From Iodobacter sp025352645 (lineage in GTDB: Bacteria > Pseudomonadota > Gammaproteobacteria > Burkholderiales > Chitinibacteraceae), in NCBI RefSeq assembly GCF_033446605.1, contig NZ_JAWQUO010000001.1, forward strand, positions 62,001 through 126,000: 64,000 nucleotides of DNA. The letters run 5' to 3'. Positions 32,455-40,951 of the stretch are shown in pieces (within the stretch, counting starts at the first letter, position 1; each line of letters begins with the position of its first letter). Below the pieces are notes generated by a model. It saw only the letters and a list, made by a program, of their open reading frames with translations, made no database searches and had not been told where the DNA came from. Position numbers and translations under genes: made by a program.

Positions 32455-33642
32455 TGCGAGTTCAACGCCAACTGAACCGATCAAACCATTGACGTGGCAA
32501 CCACAAATTATAAGCACGACACCCAAAGCAATCGGCTGCTCTTATCCACTGGGGCAAATCAAGCCACTTACACTTACGATGCTGCAGGTAATCGGGCTAA
32601 CGATAATGGTTGGGTGCTCACTTACAACAACGCTGGCCGCTTAATCAAATCCACCAAGGGCACGGCTACGCTTAGCTACACCTACAATACCCTTGGGCAA
32701 AGGGTGAAGAAAGTTGCACCAAGTGGCACCAGCTTGTTTGTTTACGATCAGCAAGGCCATTTGATCGGTGAATATCAGGCGGATGGTAAGCCTGTGCAAT
32801 AAACCATTTGGCTAGGCGATCTACCCGTTGCCGTCATCAGCCCATCAGGTGCTGGCAGCAGCATCAACTATATCTGGGCCGATCACCTTGGCACACCCCG
32901 CCAGATCTCAAATCCCGCCAATGGTAAAATCATCTGGCGCTGGGATGGCGAAGCCTTCGGTAACAGCCTAGCGGATGAAGACCCAAGCAATACAGGTAAG
33001 AAATTTAGCTACAACCTACGCTTCCCCGGCCAGTATTTCGATAAAGAAACCGGCAAGCATTACAACTACTTCCGAGATTACGACCCGGCAACAGGGCGGT
33101 ATATTGAATCTGATCCGATTGGTTTGGCGGGCGGGATTAATACTTATGGGCATGTGGGGGGGAATCCGGTTTCAGCGATTGATCCATTTGGGTTAGTGAG
33201 GTGTCGTTGGGTTGTAAGTCCTTTGGGCATGGCTTATCAATGCAGTCCAGACCCAATGGATGTATTAATTCCATCAAGATCACTTCCTCAGCAATTCGCT
33301 GATTTTTGCAAAGGCGCAGTGGATGGTTTTGATAAATTCAAGAACATTATATTTAATACTGGGGATAGTGTTCCAGATCGCCCTTTGCCTCGCGATAAAT
33401 ATGGAAATCCAGCTCCAGAAGCTGATGCGGAAGGACCACATACGCAACTTGGCCAGAAAGATGGACGAAAAGGGAAATATGGTCAAGCGCGTGAGTTTGA
33501 TGTAAATGGTAAGCCAGTCAGGGATGTTGACTTTACAGATCATGGTCGTCCTCAAAATCACTCAAACCCACATCAACATGATTGGTTGCCTAATCCTACT
33601 GGTGGTACGCCACAACATGGACCGGCAAGACCATTGGAGTAG
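32455..33642 (+). pseudogene. Rhs core fragment with two in-frame stops, ending in a toxin tip
   Basis: About 395 codons of an Rhs/YD-repeat protein in one frame: 'YTYDAAGNRANDNGW', 'LGQRVKKVAPSG', 'WADHLGTPRQIS', then the core end 'FRDYDPATGRYIESDPIGL'. TGA at 32473-32475 replaces an Arg codon (CGA in the second copy), and TAA at 32800-32802 replaces a Lys codon (AAA in the second copy). The N-terminal thousand or more residues of an Rhs protein are absent. From 32803 to 33642 the frame is open again and carries the C-terminal toxin domain, so a truncated product is possible only if a start lies inside. It looks like an orphan Rhs tip left by recombination. Confidence 0.85.
33187..33642 (+). 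other. Variable C-terminal toxin domain of the Rhs fragment (type 24-like)
   Basis: After the conserved core end 'IDPFGLV' the sequence switches to an unrelated 150-residue tip. Its last 85 residues contain 'PHTQLGQKDGRKGKYGQARE', 'DVDFTDHGRP' and 'NPHQHDWLPNPTGGTP'. The clustered His, Asp, Lys and Arg and this wording match what is annotated as polymorphic toxin type 24; the assignment is from memory of the family. A nuclease-like activity is suspected but not proven. A probable immunity gene follows after 5 bases. Confidence 0.65.
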
Positions 33643-33647
33643 CCTAA

Positions 33648-34058
33648 ATGGATATGACAATCTCCCCTGCTTTTCGCGCAGATGGAACTATGGTTCAGTT
33701 GAGAGAGTTACTGACGGTAATTCCCGATAATGTATATGTATGGTCGGTCATTGATTTTTATGGGATCGGAGAAGCCCCAGAAAAATTTTCTATGGAAGAA
33801 TTTGAAAAGCAAACAATGATTAGACACCGTGGTTTTATTATGAATTGGTTGGAATTAAAAAGGTTTGCAGAGAGTCTTATTCAGACTGTAGATTGTTTGA
33901 TAGTTGGAGCAAATTATGAGGACAATATTTCAAGTATCAAGTTAATGCAGAATGATTATAGCTCGTGTGAAATAGTAATTCAGGCCTTTGATAGCACAGA
34001 ATGGGCAGTTTGGGCTCGTGATTCTACATTGGCATCTAAACTGGCGATGGCTTTTTAA
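33648..34058 (+). CDS. Probable immunity protein for the Rhs toxin tip
   Basis: The product has 136 residues, is acidic, soluble and has no signal peptide. It begins 'MDMTISPAFRADGTMV' and contains 'VDCLIVGANYEDN' and a Trp-rich end 'STEWAVWARDST'. I do not recognise the family. Position is the argument: it starts 5 bases after the toxin-domain stop, and Rhs toxin tips are almost always followed by their immunity gene. Its AT-rich composition matches displaced tip modules. That the frame is intact while the Rhs core is broken fits selection to keep protection. Confidence 0.65.
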   Translation: MDMTISPAFRADGTMVQLRELLTVIPDNVYVWSVIDFYGIGEAPEKFSMEEFEKQTMIRHRGFIMNWLELKRFAESLIQTVDCLIVGANYEDNISSIKLMQNDYSSCEIVIQAFDSTEWAVWARDSTLASKLAMAF

Positions 34059-34130
34059 ATGGTTTTTGTAACCCCGCGAGGGTGTCAAACAGGCTGTCTT
34101 TATTAATCACGATTCTGGCTGTAAAAAGCA

Positions 34131-34253
34131 CGGTAGGTTGGGCTCCTGTAGGTTGGTGTTGAGCGAAGCCCGGTAGGTTGGGCTAAAGCTTTATCAGCCC
34201 AACATTTGCATCATGGAATTGTTGGGCTGATCAGTCACCAGCCCAACTTGCCG
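34131..34253. repeat. GTAGGTTGGGCT-type inverted repeats
   Basis: GGTAGGTTGGGCT occurs at 34132 and 34173, and AGCCCAAC occurs at about 34196 and 34240 with TTGTTGGGCTGA between. The copies fold into alternative hairpins. It lies between the immunity gene and the second Rhs copy. Confidence 0.6.
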
Positions 34254-34260
34254 AGCTTTT

Positions 34261-34788
34261 AACTACTATTACGACTTTAACGGCAACCGAACCGACCAAA
34301 CCGTTGGCACGGCGACCACAAATTATAAGCACGACACCCAAAGCAATCGGCTGCTCTCATCCACTGGGGCAAATCAAGCCACTTACACTTATGATGCTGC
34401 AGGTAATCGGGCTAACGATAATGGTTGGGTGCTTGCTTACAACAACGCTGGGCGCTTAATCAAATCCAGCAAGGGCATGGTGGCTGTCAGCTATAGTTAA
34501 AACGCCCTTGGGCAAAGGGTGAAGAAAGTTGCGCCAAGTGGCACTAGCTTGTTTGTTTACGATCTGCAAGGCCATTTGATCGGTGAATATCAGGCGGATG
34601 GTAAGCCACTGCAAAAAACCGTTTGGCTAGGCGATCTACCCGTCGCCGTAATCAGCCCATCGGCTGCTGGCAGCAGCATCAACTATATCTGGGCCGATCA
34701 CCTAGGCACCCCCCGCCAGATCTCAGATCCTGCCAATGGTAAAATCATCTGGCGCTGGATGGTGCTTATTAAAGTTATATTCAACTAA
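34261..34788 (+). pseudogene. Second truncated Rhs core fragment
   Basis: Starting 'YYYDFNGNRTDQT', it repeats the Rhs core of the first fragment, has a TAA at 34498-34500 in 'SYS*NALG', and is cut off after 'NGKIIWRW', where the first copy continues into 'DGEAFGNS'. The last codons are unrelated to Rhs. It carries neither a core end nor a toxin tip. Confidence 0.85.
34276..34759 (+). repeat. 484-bp direct repeat of 32461-32944
   Basis: The two Rhs core segments align over 484 bases at a constant offset of 1,815 bases with no gap seen by eye and only scattered substitutions. They bracket the toxin and immunity genes, so homologous recombination between them could delete the pair in one step. 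Confidence 0.85.
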
Positions 34789-35138
34789 AGTTGGCGGCTT
34801 TATTGCTTCGTAACGCAGCTAATGATTTTTATTTTATTGATTATTTGCTTAATAGTCTTACTATGCCGTTATTTCATATCGTGTGATTATTCTGTAGGGT
34901 GACAATTAACGAAGCATATTGCACTCTATATCAATTGTTTTTATGTTTGTGTCTGCCATGTCTGCCATGTTTGGCTTGTTAGGCATTTCATGAAACTGCA
35001 AAAAAACGTTGTGCTGCTATTGCTATAAAAACTTAAATTTATATTTTATTCTTTTAATTTTTTTGTATTTTGTAAAGAAACACCCGCACCACAGAGCCCA
35101 CTTGCCTTTATGATGGTGTTTTTTATCGATTGATTACC
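34789..35138. other. AT-rich gene-free interval
   Basis: About 350 bases with no supported gene. It has a tandem CTGCCATGT at 34954-34972 and a long T/A-rich stretch at 35025-35080 that may hold the promoter of the following ATPase gene. Confidence 0.45.
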
Positions 35139-36299
35139 ATGCTGCATAAACTTGCTATTGCCAATTACCGTTCCTTGCGCGATTTAATTGTGCCTTTGGC
35201 TCAGCTCAATGTCATTAGTGGTGCAAATGGCTGTGGGAAATCGAGTTTATATCGTGCCTTACGCTTAATTGCGGAATCTGCGGTGGGGCGTTTGATTGGG
35301 CATTTGGCGCAGGAAGGGGGCTTTGCTTCAACTTTGTGGGCGGGGCCAGAGACTATTTCTAACGCGATGCGCCGTGGTGATGTGCCGATTCAGGCAACGG
35401 TAAGAAAAGCCGCTGTTTCTCTCAAGCTGGGCTTTGCTGGCGATGATTTTTCCTATGCAATTGATTTAGGTTTGCCTACACCCAGCTCATCGTTATTTGC
35501 GGCAGACCCCGAAATAAAGCGCGAGCAAATATGGGCGGGGAGTGCTCAGCGGGAGGTTACCTTGCTGATGGATAGGCGTAATGCAGTTGCCAAAACGCGA
35601 TTAGGACGTAGCTGGCAAGTGATCAGCCAGCATGTGCCGGCTTACGATAGTATTTTTAGCCAATGTGCCGATCCGGTGAATGCGCCCGAGGTTTTGCAGC
35701 TACGCGAGGCAATGCGCCGCTGGCGTTTTTATGATCATTTACGCACCGATGCCAGTGCGCCCGCTAGACAGGCGCAGATTGGTACGTACACGTCTATTTT
35801 GGCGAATGATGGCGGCGATTTGGCCGCGGCGCTGCAAACTATTATTGAAATCGGCGATGCGGCGGCATTAATGGCGGCGGTTGACGATGCTTTCCCAGGC
35901 GCACAGATCGAGATTGCCGTGAACGATGGTCGCTTCAGCGTTTTGATGTGGCAGCGTGGTTTATTGCGCCCTTTGGCCGCGAGGGAGTTATCGGACGGCA
36001 CGCTACGCTATTTATTGTTGATTGCCGCTTTGCTTAGCCCGCGTCCGCCGGAGCTTTTGGTCTTGAATGAGCCTGAAACCAGCTTGCACCCCGATTTATT
36101 GCCCGCTTTAGCACGGTTAATTTCCGCCGCTGCTGCGCATAGTCAAGTGATCGTTGTTAGCCACGCAAGCCGTCTTGTTGCGGCACTTGAGCGTGAAGCG
36201 GATTGCAATTCGATTATTTTGCAAAAAGACTGCGGAGAAACGTCGATTTTAGGGCTGCGTGATTTAGATAAACCGGCATGGTCATGGGCGAATAGGTAG
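35139..36299 (+). CDS. Solitary AAA/ABC-type ATPase (RecF/OLD-like)
   Basis: The product has 386 residues. 'ISGANGCGKSSLYRAL' is Walker A at about residues 29-44, 'ELSDGTLRYLLLIAALL' the signature segment and 'LVLNEPETSLHPDLLP' Walker B; a switch His lies in 'VIVVSHASRL'. There is no TOPRIM domain after it, so this is the ATPase half of OLD-like proteins standing alone, or a member of the DUF2813/AAA_21 type. Such proteins occur in defence and retron-type systems but also as lone genes, and no partner gene is next to it. I prefer the ATG at 35139 to an in-frame TTG nine bases upstream. Confidence 0.75.
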   Translation: MLHKLAIANYRSLRDLIVPLAQLNVISGANGCGKSSLYRALRLIAESAVGRLIGHLAQEGGFASTLWAGPETISNAMRRGDVPIQATVRKAAVSLKLGFAGDDFSYAIDLGLPTPSSSLFAADPEIKREQIWAGSAQREVTLLMDRRNAVAKTRLGRSWQVISQHVPAYDSIFSQCADPVNAPEVLQLREAMRRWRFYDHLRTDASAPARQAQIGTYTSILANDGGDLAAALQTIIEIGDAAALMAAVDDAFPGAQIEIAVNDGRFSVLMWQRGLLRPLAARELSDGTLRYLLLIAALLSPRPPELLVLNEPETSLHPDLLPALARLISAAAAHSQVIVVSHASRLVAALEREADCNSIILQKDCGETSILGLRDLDKPAWSWANR

Positions 36300-36463
36300 G
36301 GCTTGCTCTCAGCCATCGGCTATTTTTTGTTATTTATAGATTTTGTGCACATTTTATTGCGTTGATTTAGAAGGTAGGGAATTTTTTTGCTTCTTCCTTA
36401 ATGCCCTATGTCCGCTATTTTCCGAATTATCTTTTTTGTGTTTCACTTTTTAATTGGTCTTAA

Positions 36464-37345
36464 ATGTTGAAGCTTCTGAGCTCTCCTGCTTATGTTTTTT
36501 TAATTTTGGCGATCGTGTGTGCGTGGTTACCTGCGGTGCATTGGGGTAGGTTTTCTATCCGGCCTTGGCTTGTTTGTTTTGCGCTGGCGCTTTGTGGCGC
36601 GCTGGCAACGGGCGTGTTGGGGCTTGTTGGCTTATTGCTTGTTCTTGTGCTGGCTTTAGCTTTATTGGGGGCGGGTTGTGATTGGCTGCCTAAGGTTTTT
36701 CGGCTGGCTTTGGGCGTGGTCGCGGCTTTGCTAGCGCTGGCTTTGGCGATGCATAAGCTGCCAGGGTTTAGCAACTTGCTGTTATTTAAAGACGTGCAAT
36801 TAAGCGGTGATGCTTTGCCTTTTACCCTATATGCCAATTTTGATAAGGGGATAGCAGGCTTATTGCTGTTGGCTGTGTTTTGCCATAAGGCGCAAAACCT
36901 AGTCGAGCTGAAAATAGATTTTAGACGCTCGTGGTGGCTTGTTTTTATAACGATTCTGCTGTTGAGTATTGTGGGGCTGCTTAGCCAGTTTTTCCGCTTT
37001 GATTTTAAGTTTCCAACGGCTACGGCAGTATTTGTTGTCGTTAATTTATTGCTGACTTGCGTTGCCGAGGAGGCGTTTTTTCGAGGCTTTGTGCAAGAAT
37101 CTTTGCACCGCCTGAGTAGTAAGCCTTTAGGATCAGTGCTGGCGGTGGGCGCTTCGGCGCTGTTATTCGGGCTGGCCCATTTGGCGGGTGGCGCGATGTA
37201 TATGGCTTTAGCGAGTTTGGCAGGCTTGGGCTATGCCATGGTGTATCAGCAGAGCAGGCGTATTGAAATGGCGATTCTTCTGCACTTTGGATTTAATCTT
37301 ATCCATTTTCTCTGCTTTACCTACCCCAAGTATGTAGGAGCATAG
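36464..37345 (+). CDS. CPBP-family intramembrane metalloprotease (CAAX protease/abi type)
   Basis: The product has 293 residues with about eight hydrophobic segments. The catalytic motifs are present: 'EEAFFRGF' (Glu-Glu-x3-Arg), 'FGLAHLAGG' (x3-His) and 'LLHFGFNLIHFL' (His-x3-Asn). These enzymes cleave membrane-bound substrates or protect against self bacteriocins; the substrate here is unknown. The gene follows the solitary ATPase by 164 bases in the same direction, though no operon evidence beyond proximity exists. Confidence 0.82.
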   Translation: MLKLLSSPAYVFLILAIVCAWLPAVHWGRFSIRPWLVCFALALCGALATGVLGLVGLLLVLVLALALLGAGCDWLPKVFRLALGVVAALLALALAMHKLPGFSNLLLFKDVQLSGDALPFTLYANFDKGIAGLLLLAVFCHKAQNLVELKIDFRRSWWLVFITILLLSIVGLLSQFFRFDFKFPTATAVFVVVNLLLTCVAEEAFFRGFVQESLHRLSSKPLGSVLAVGASALLFGLAHLAGGAMYMALASLAGLGYAMVYQQSRRIEMAILLHFGFNLIHFLCFTYPKYVGA

Positions 37346-37348
37346 GGG

Positions 37349-37765
37349 CTAGGATGCCGGAATGCTGGCAGGTTGTGCCGCCTGAGCTACTTTCGGCGCT
37401 TGGCTGGATTTTACTTCAGCCACAGTAGGGCTGCTATTACAGGCATCCCCTGCATTATCTACCCAGCATTCGCACTGATTGATATTGCCCTTGCTATCAA
37501 TTTGTACTTTAAGTGCTCCAATTTTGCACCAGCAATTATTCAGGCTGGAATACAGATGATCCACATCAAGTGTTTTTGGGCTAACACTGTGTGCAGGCAG
37601 GGTGTAAATACCGTGCTCACCATCCCATACAGCAACAGGTAGGTTGCTTTGATTCACTACTTTGCCATTTAAGGGCCAAGGCCAATACATGGCGGAAGAG
37701 TAGGAACTGAGGCAACTAATACTTAGAAAAAGCAGGGTATAGATGATTCGAGTAGTGCGAGTCAT
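37349..37765 (-). CDS. Exported protein of unknown family, paralogue 1 (WPWPLNG motif)
   Basis: The product has 138 residues with a signal peptide ending near 'SSYSSA'. The mature part starts 'MYWPWPLNGKVVNQSNLPVAVWD' in outline, then 'LDVDHLYSS' and a cysteine-containing half ('CWCKIG', 'CECWVDNAGDAC'), and finishes with a low-complexity Ala/Gln/Pro tail. It shares the W-P-W-P-L-N-G, N-Q-S, V-W-D, L-D-V-D-H, W-C-K-x-G and C-x-C…A-G-x-A-C pattern with the next gene. I do not know the family. The cysteine pairs suggest disulfide bonds outside the cytoplasm. Start is ATG at 37765 or GTG at 37771. Confidence 0.75.
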   Translation of the reverse strand: MTRTTRIIYTLLFLSISCLSSYSSAMYWPWPLNGKVVNQSNLPVAVWDGEHGIYTLPAHSVSPKTLDVDHLYSSLNNCWCKIGALKVQIDSKGNINQCECWVDNAGDACNSSPTVAEVKSSQAPKVAQAAQPASIPAS

Positions 37766-37848
37766 AGGCACAATGCGCAGAAAAGTCAGCTGGCTATCAT
37801 GCCGCTATTCCCTAGCTTATGGTTGTGATCTATTGCCGCTTTAGAGCG

Positions 37849-38220
37849 TTAAAATTGAATACACGCTCGGCCGGCATCGAGCGCAAAGCAGGGGCAGCCT
37901 TCTAAATAACCATCTGCTTTGACGGTGACGGTATGCGGCCCTACTTTGCACCAGCGCCCAGATGCGCTTTCTTGCACATGGTCTACATCCAACTCATCCC
38001 CTGAGCGGGTGTGTGCGGCAATTTTGTAGTACAGGTGATCGTCGTCCCAGACTTGGGCTGGCTGAGCGGATTGGTTAATGAGTACGCCATTCAGTGGCCA
38101 TGGCCAGTGCCCGTCCTGTTCCTTTTCTTGCATGATGGCAAAGTAGGCAACGGCACTGGCACTTGCGATTAGGCAAATACCTAGGGCAAAGAGGCGGGTG
38201 GATGTGAAAAATTTGCTCAT
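37849..38220 (-). CDS. Exported or membrane-anchored protein of unknown family, paralogue 2
   Basis: The product has 123 residues with an N-terminal hydrophobic segment (about 10-28) that could be a signal anchor. Then come 'HWPWPLNGVLINQS', 'VWDDDHLYYKIAAH', 'LDVDH', 'RWCKVGPHTVTV' and 'CPCFALDAGRACI', aligning along its whole length with the preceding paralogue but without the Pro/Ala tail. The two genes lie 83 bases apart in the same direction, so they arose by tandem duplication and are likely cotranscribed. No function can be given. Confidence 0.75.
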   Translation of the reverse strand: MSKFFTSTRLFALGICLIASASAVAYFAIMQEKEQDGHWPWPLNGVLINQSAQPAQVWDDDHLYYKIAAHTRSGDELDVDHVQESASGRWCKVGPHTVTVKADGYLEGCPCFALDAGRACIQF

Positions 38221-38264
38221 AGTTTGGTCAGGTCACACTGCTGCCGCATCAAAGCGGCTAGCAT

Positions 38265-39656
38265 TTAGTTTCGTTTAAATAAAGCCAAGGCGGCTAGGCG
38301 TTGCACCGCGTGATCTACGATGGGGGCAGGATAATCATAGCTGGGCTTGATGCCAAAAATAGCTTTGATTAGCCAAGGAGCATGAATTTCTTTATGGCTT
38401 AGCTCCGCCAGCTCTGGGCAATAGCGGCGGATAAATTTACCTTGTGGATCAAAACGCTCGGATTGGCTTACTGGGTTAAAAATCCTAAAATAAGGCTGGG
38501 CATCGCAGCCCGTTGATGCGGCCCATTGCCAGCCACCATTGTTGGCGGATAAGTCAAAATCATTGAGTTTTTCGGCAAAATATTGCTCGCCCCAGCGCCA
38601 GTCAATGAGTAGGTCTTTGACTAAAAAGCTGGCGGCAATCATGCGTAGGCGATTATGCATAAAGCCGGTTTGATTCAGCTGGCGCATGGCGGCATCCACA
38701 ATAGGAAAGCCAGTGCGCCCCTCGCACCAAGCGGCAAAGTATTCTGGGTTATTGGGGAAGGGCAGGGTGTCGTATTCAGGCTTAAATGCGTGGTGGACGA
38801 CTTCTGGCCGATGCCAAAGAATTTGCTGATAAAACTCGCGCCAGATCAGCTCAGATAGCCATGTTTCAGCGCCACGCCCACCCATTTGCCAAGCTCTTTT
38901 TGCTAGCTCACGAATCGATACCGTGCCAAAGCGTAAATGCACGGATAAATAAGAGACGCCTTTTACCGCTGGAAAATCACGGGCTTCTTGGTAGTCATCA
39001 ATGCGCAGGCAAAAGTCATTAAACAGCGCCTCGCCGCCTGCCATGCCGGGCTGCAAAGTACTTACATCGACATCATTAAAGCCCAGCGCCGCTAGGCTTG
39101 GCATGGCTTGCAAAGGGAGTGCGGCCAGATGCTGTAGATAGGGCTTAATAGGGTAAGATTTTAAGTAAAAATCATTCAGTTTGGCGATCCAACTGCGTTT
39201 ATACGGCGTAAACACGCTATACATGCCGCCCGTTTTAGTGAGCACTTCATCTTTTTCAAAGATCACTTGGTCTTTGTAGCTATGCAATTGGCGGCCCGCT
39301 GCGGCCAGTTGCTCTGCCACATGGGCATCACGGGCAATGGCGGCAGGCTCGTAATCGTGATTGGTGTAAACGGCGCTGGCGTTAAATTCTGCGGCTAAAC
39401 GCGGGATTTCTAGCTCTGCCTTGCCGTGGCGAATGACTAAATCAGATCCTTCTGCCATTAAGCTGGCTTTTAGCTGCTGCAGGCTGTGCCAAATAAAAGC
39501 AATTCGCCGATCATCTTGCTTTAATCCATCTAAAATAGAGCGATCAAAGATAAATACCGCAATCACTTTTTGCGAGGATTTTAGCGCGTGATGTAAGGCT
39601 GCGTGGTCAAATAGACGTAAATCGCGGCGAAACCAAATCAATGATGTTGTGGGCAT
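38265..39656 (-). CDS. phrB: Deoxyribodipyrimidine photolyase (CPD class I)
   Basis: The product has 463 residues. The N-terminal antenna domain begins 'SLIWFRRDLRLFDH'. The FAD domain contains 'RTGFPIVDAAMRQLNQTGFMHNRLRM', here noted by its core 'GFPIVDAAMRQL', then 'FAEKLNDFDLSANNGGWQW' and 'YFRIFNPVSQS', including the tryptophans of the electron chain. It repairs cyclobutane pyrimidine dimers with blue light. Length and motifs fit class I rather than cryptochrome-DASH. It stands alone on the minus strand between the paralogue pair and yqgE. Confidence 0.93.
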   Translation of the reverse strand: MPTTSLIWFRRDLRLFDHAALHHALKSSQKVIAVFIFDRSILDGLKQDDRRIAFIWHSLQQLKASLMAEGSDLVIRHGKAELEIPRLAAEFNASAVYTNHDYEPAAIARDAHVAEQLAAAGRQLHSYKDQVIFEKDEVLTKTGGMYSVFTPYKRSWIAKLNDFYLKSYPIKPYLQHLAALPLQAMPSLAALGFNDVDVSTLQPGMAGGEALFNDFCLRIDDYQEARDFPAVKGVSYLSVHLRFGTVSIRELAKRAWQMGGRGAETWLSELIWREFYQQILWHRPEVVHHAFKPEYDTLPFPNNPEYFAAWCEGRTGFPIVDAAMRQLNQTGFMHNRLRMIAASFLVKDLLIDWRWGEQYFAEKLNDFDLSANNGGWQWAASTGCDAQPYFRIFNPVSQSERFDPQGKFIRRYCPELAELSHKEIHAPWLIKAIFGIKPSYDYPAPIVDHAVQRLAALALFKRN

Positions 39657-39760
39657 AGGGGGCTATGAATAGAATTAACGCCCTATTGTGCCACTTCTGC
39701 AGCATGGGTGACGCGCTGTAATCTGCGGCTTGTGCGATAATTGGAAGCATGGATAACGCA

Positions 39761-40312
39761 ATGAACTTTTCTCGTCATTTTTTGATTGCGATGCCTAGCC
39801 TCGTTGATCCGATTTTCTCCCGCGCTTTAACCTTTGTGTGTGAACACAATGAACACGGTGCGATGGGGGTGATCGTGAATCGGCCGCTAGGTATGACGCT
39901 GGCTTCACTCTTTGAGCAGATCGATATCGAGCTGCATCGCCCCGCTATGGCCGAGCTATCGGTGCATTTTGGTGGGCCGGTACAAACCGATAGAGGCTTT
40001 GTATTGCACACCCCCTTGGGCAGTTGGCAATCTAGCTTAGCGGTGTCTGATGAAATGGGGCTTTCTACCTCCAGAGATGTCTTGCAGGCATTAGGAGATG
40101 GCGAGGGGCCAGATCAGGTGTTTTTAAGCTTGGGCTACGCCGGTTGGGATGCGGGCCAGTTAGAAAACGAAATCGCTCAAAACTCATGGCTCACCGTAGA
40201 AGCAGATCCTAAAATTATTTTTGATCTACCTCCCGAAGCGCGTTATGCCGCTGCCTTGGGATTGCTGGGCATTGATATCGCGATGTTGTCTAAAGAAGCG
40301 GGCCACGCGTAA
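39761..40312 (+). CDS. yqgE: YqgE/AlgH family protein
   Basis: The product has 183 residues from the chosen start. 'FLIAMPSLVDPIFSRALTF' (by outline), 'CEHNEHGAMGVIVNRPL', 'HFGGPVQTDRGFVLHT', 'TSRDVL' and 'SLGYAGWDAGQLENEI' are typical, and it ends in 'GHA' like other members. Function is not settled; a redox or regulatory role has been proposed. It is regularly encoded next to ruvX, as here. I prefer the ATG at 39761 ('MNFSRHFLIAMP') because the family begins there; an in-frame ATG at 39749 is possible. Confidence 0.88.
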   Translation: MNFSRHFLIAMPSLVDPIFSRALTFVCEHNEHGAMGVIVNRPLGMTLASLFEQIDIELHRPAMAELSVHFGGPVQTDRGFVLHTPLGSWQSSLAVSDEMGLSTSRDVLQALGDGEGPDQVFLSLGYAGWDAGQLENEIAQNSWLTVEADPKIIFDLPPEARYAAALGLLGIDIAMLSKEAGHA

Positions 40313-40468
40313 TCCACCCCTTAAAGAGCACTCAGGCTTGAACCAATTCGTGCATTTCTGTGTGATGGGTTCAGGGGGTGAGCCTCTAATGAGTGCGCCA
40401 GTTTATTAATTTCGCTAATATTTTGAAACCGCTCTGGTAATGCCTTTGGCATTGTCATTTGGAAAACA

Positions 40469-40951
40469 ATGAGTACTCTTCTGGCTTTTGATTTTGGTGA
40501 AGTGCGGATCGGTGTGGCCGTTGGCTCGTCTGAGCTGGGTATTGCCCATCCGGTAGAAACCATCACGGCGGAAGAAAACGATCGCCGTTTTGCACGGGTT
40601 GAGCAATTGATTCACGAATGGCAACCCTCTTGTTTGATCGTTGGCTTACCTAGCCATTTAGATGGCACACCATCTGATATGACACGCTTATCTAAGAAAT
40701 TTGCCAATCGCCTGCATGGGCGCTTTGGCTTACCCGTGTTTTTGGTAGATGAGCGGCTGTCTAGCGCTGCCGCCAGCATGGCCCTGAATGAGGCCGGTGT
40801 ACGTGGCCGCCGCCAAAAGCCCGCCTTGGATCAAGTGGCTGCGATGCAGATTTTACAAACTTATCTGGATTCCCCAGCAACGGGCGAGGCCTTAAGCCAC
40901 CGTTCCCCTGAGGCTCCAGTGATTCAATCCGGTGAGGATAGAGATGTATAA
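40469..40951 (+). CDS. ruvX: Putative Holliday junction resolvase / pre-16S rRNA nuclease YqgF (RuvX)
   Basis: The product has 160 residues with an RNase H-like fold. It has 'LAFDFGEVRIGVAVG' at the start (catalytic Asp in 'DFG'), 'LIVGLPSHLDGTPSDM', 'VDERLSSAAA' and 'KPALDQVAAMQILQTYL'. Family members process the 5' end of 16S rRNA in E. coli and are also described as resolvases. The gene ends 8 bases inside pyrB, so it is coupled to the pyrimidine genes. Confidence 0.9.
   Translation: MSTLLAFDFGEVRIGVAVGSSELGIAHPVETITAEENDRRFARVEQLIHEWQPSCLIVGLPSHLDGTPSDMTRLSKKFANRLHGRFGLPVFLVDERLSSAAASMALNEAGVRGRRQKPALDQVAAMQILQTYLDSPATGEALSHRSPEAPVIQSGEDRDV

Noticed and set aside
40329..40412. Imperfect inverted repeat between yqgE and ruvX
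   Set aside because: Pairing is broken into short blocks (GCACTC/GAGTGC, AGGCT/AGCCT, TGAACC/GGTTCA), there is no T-run and no second copy, so I do not list it as an element.
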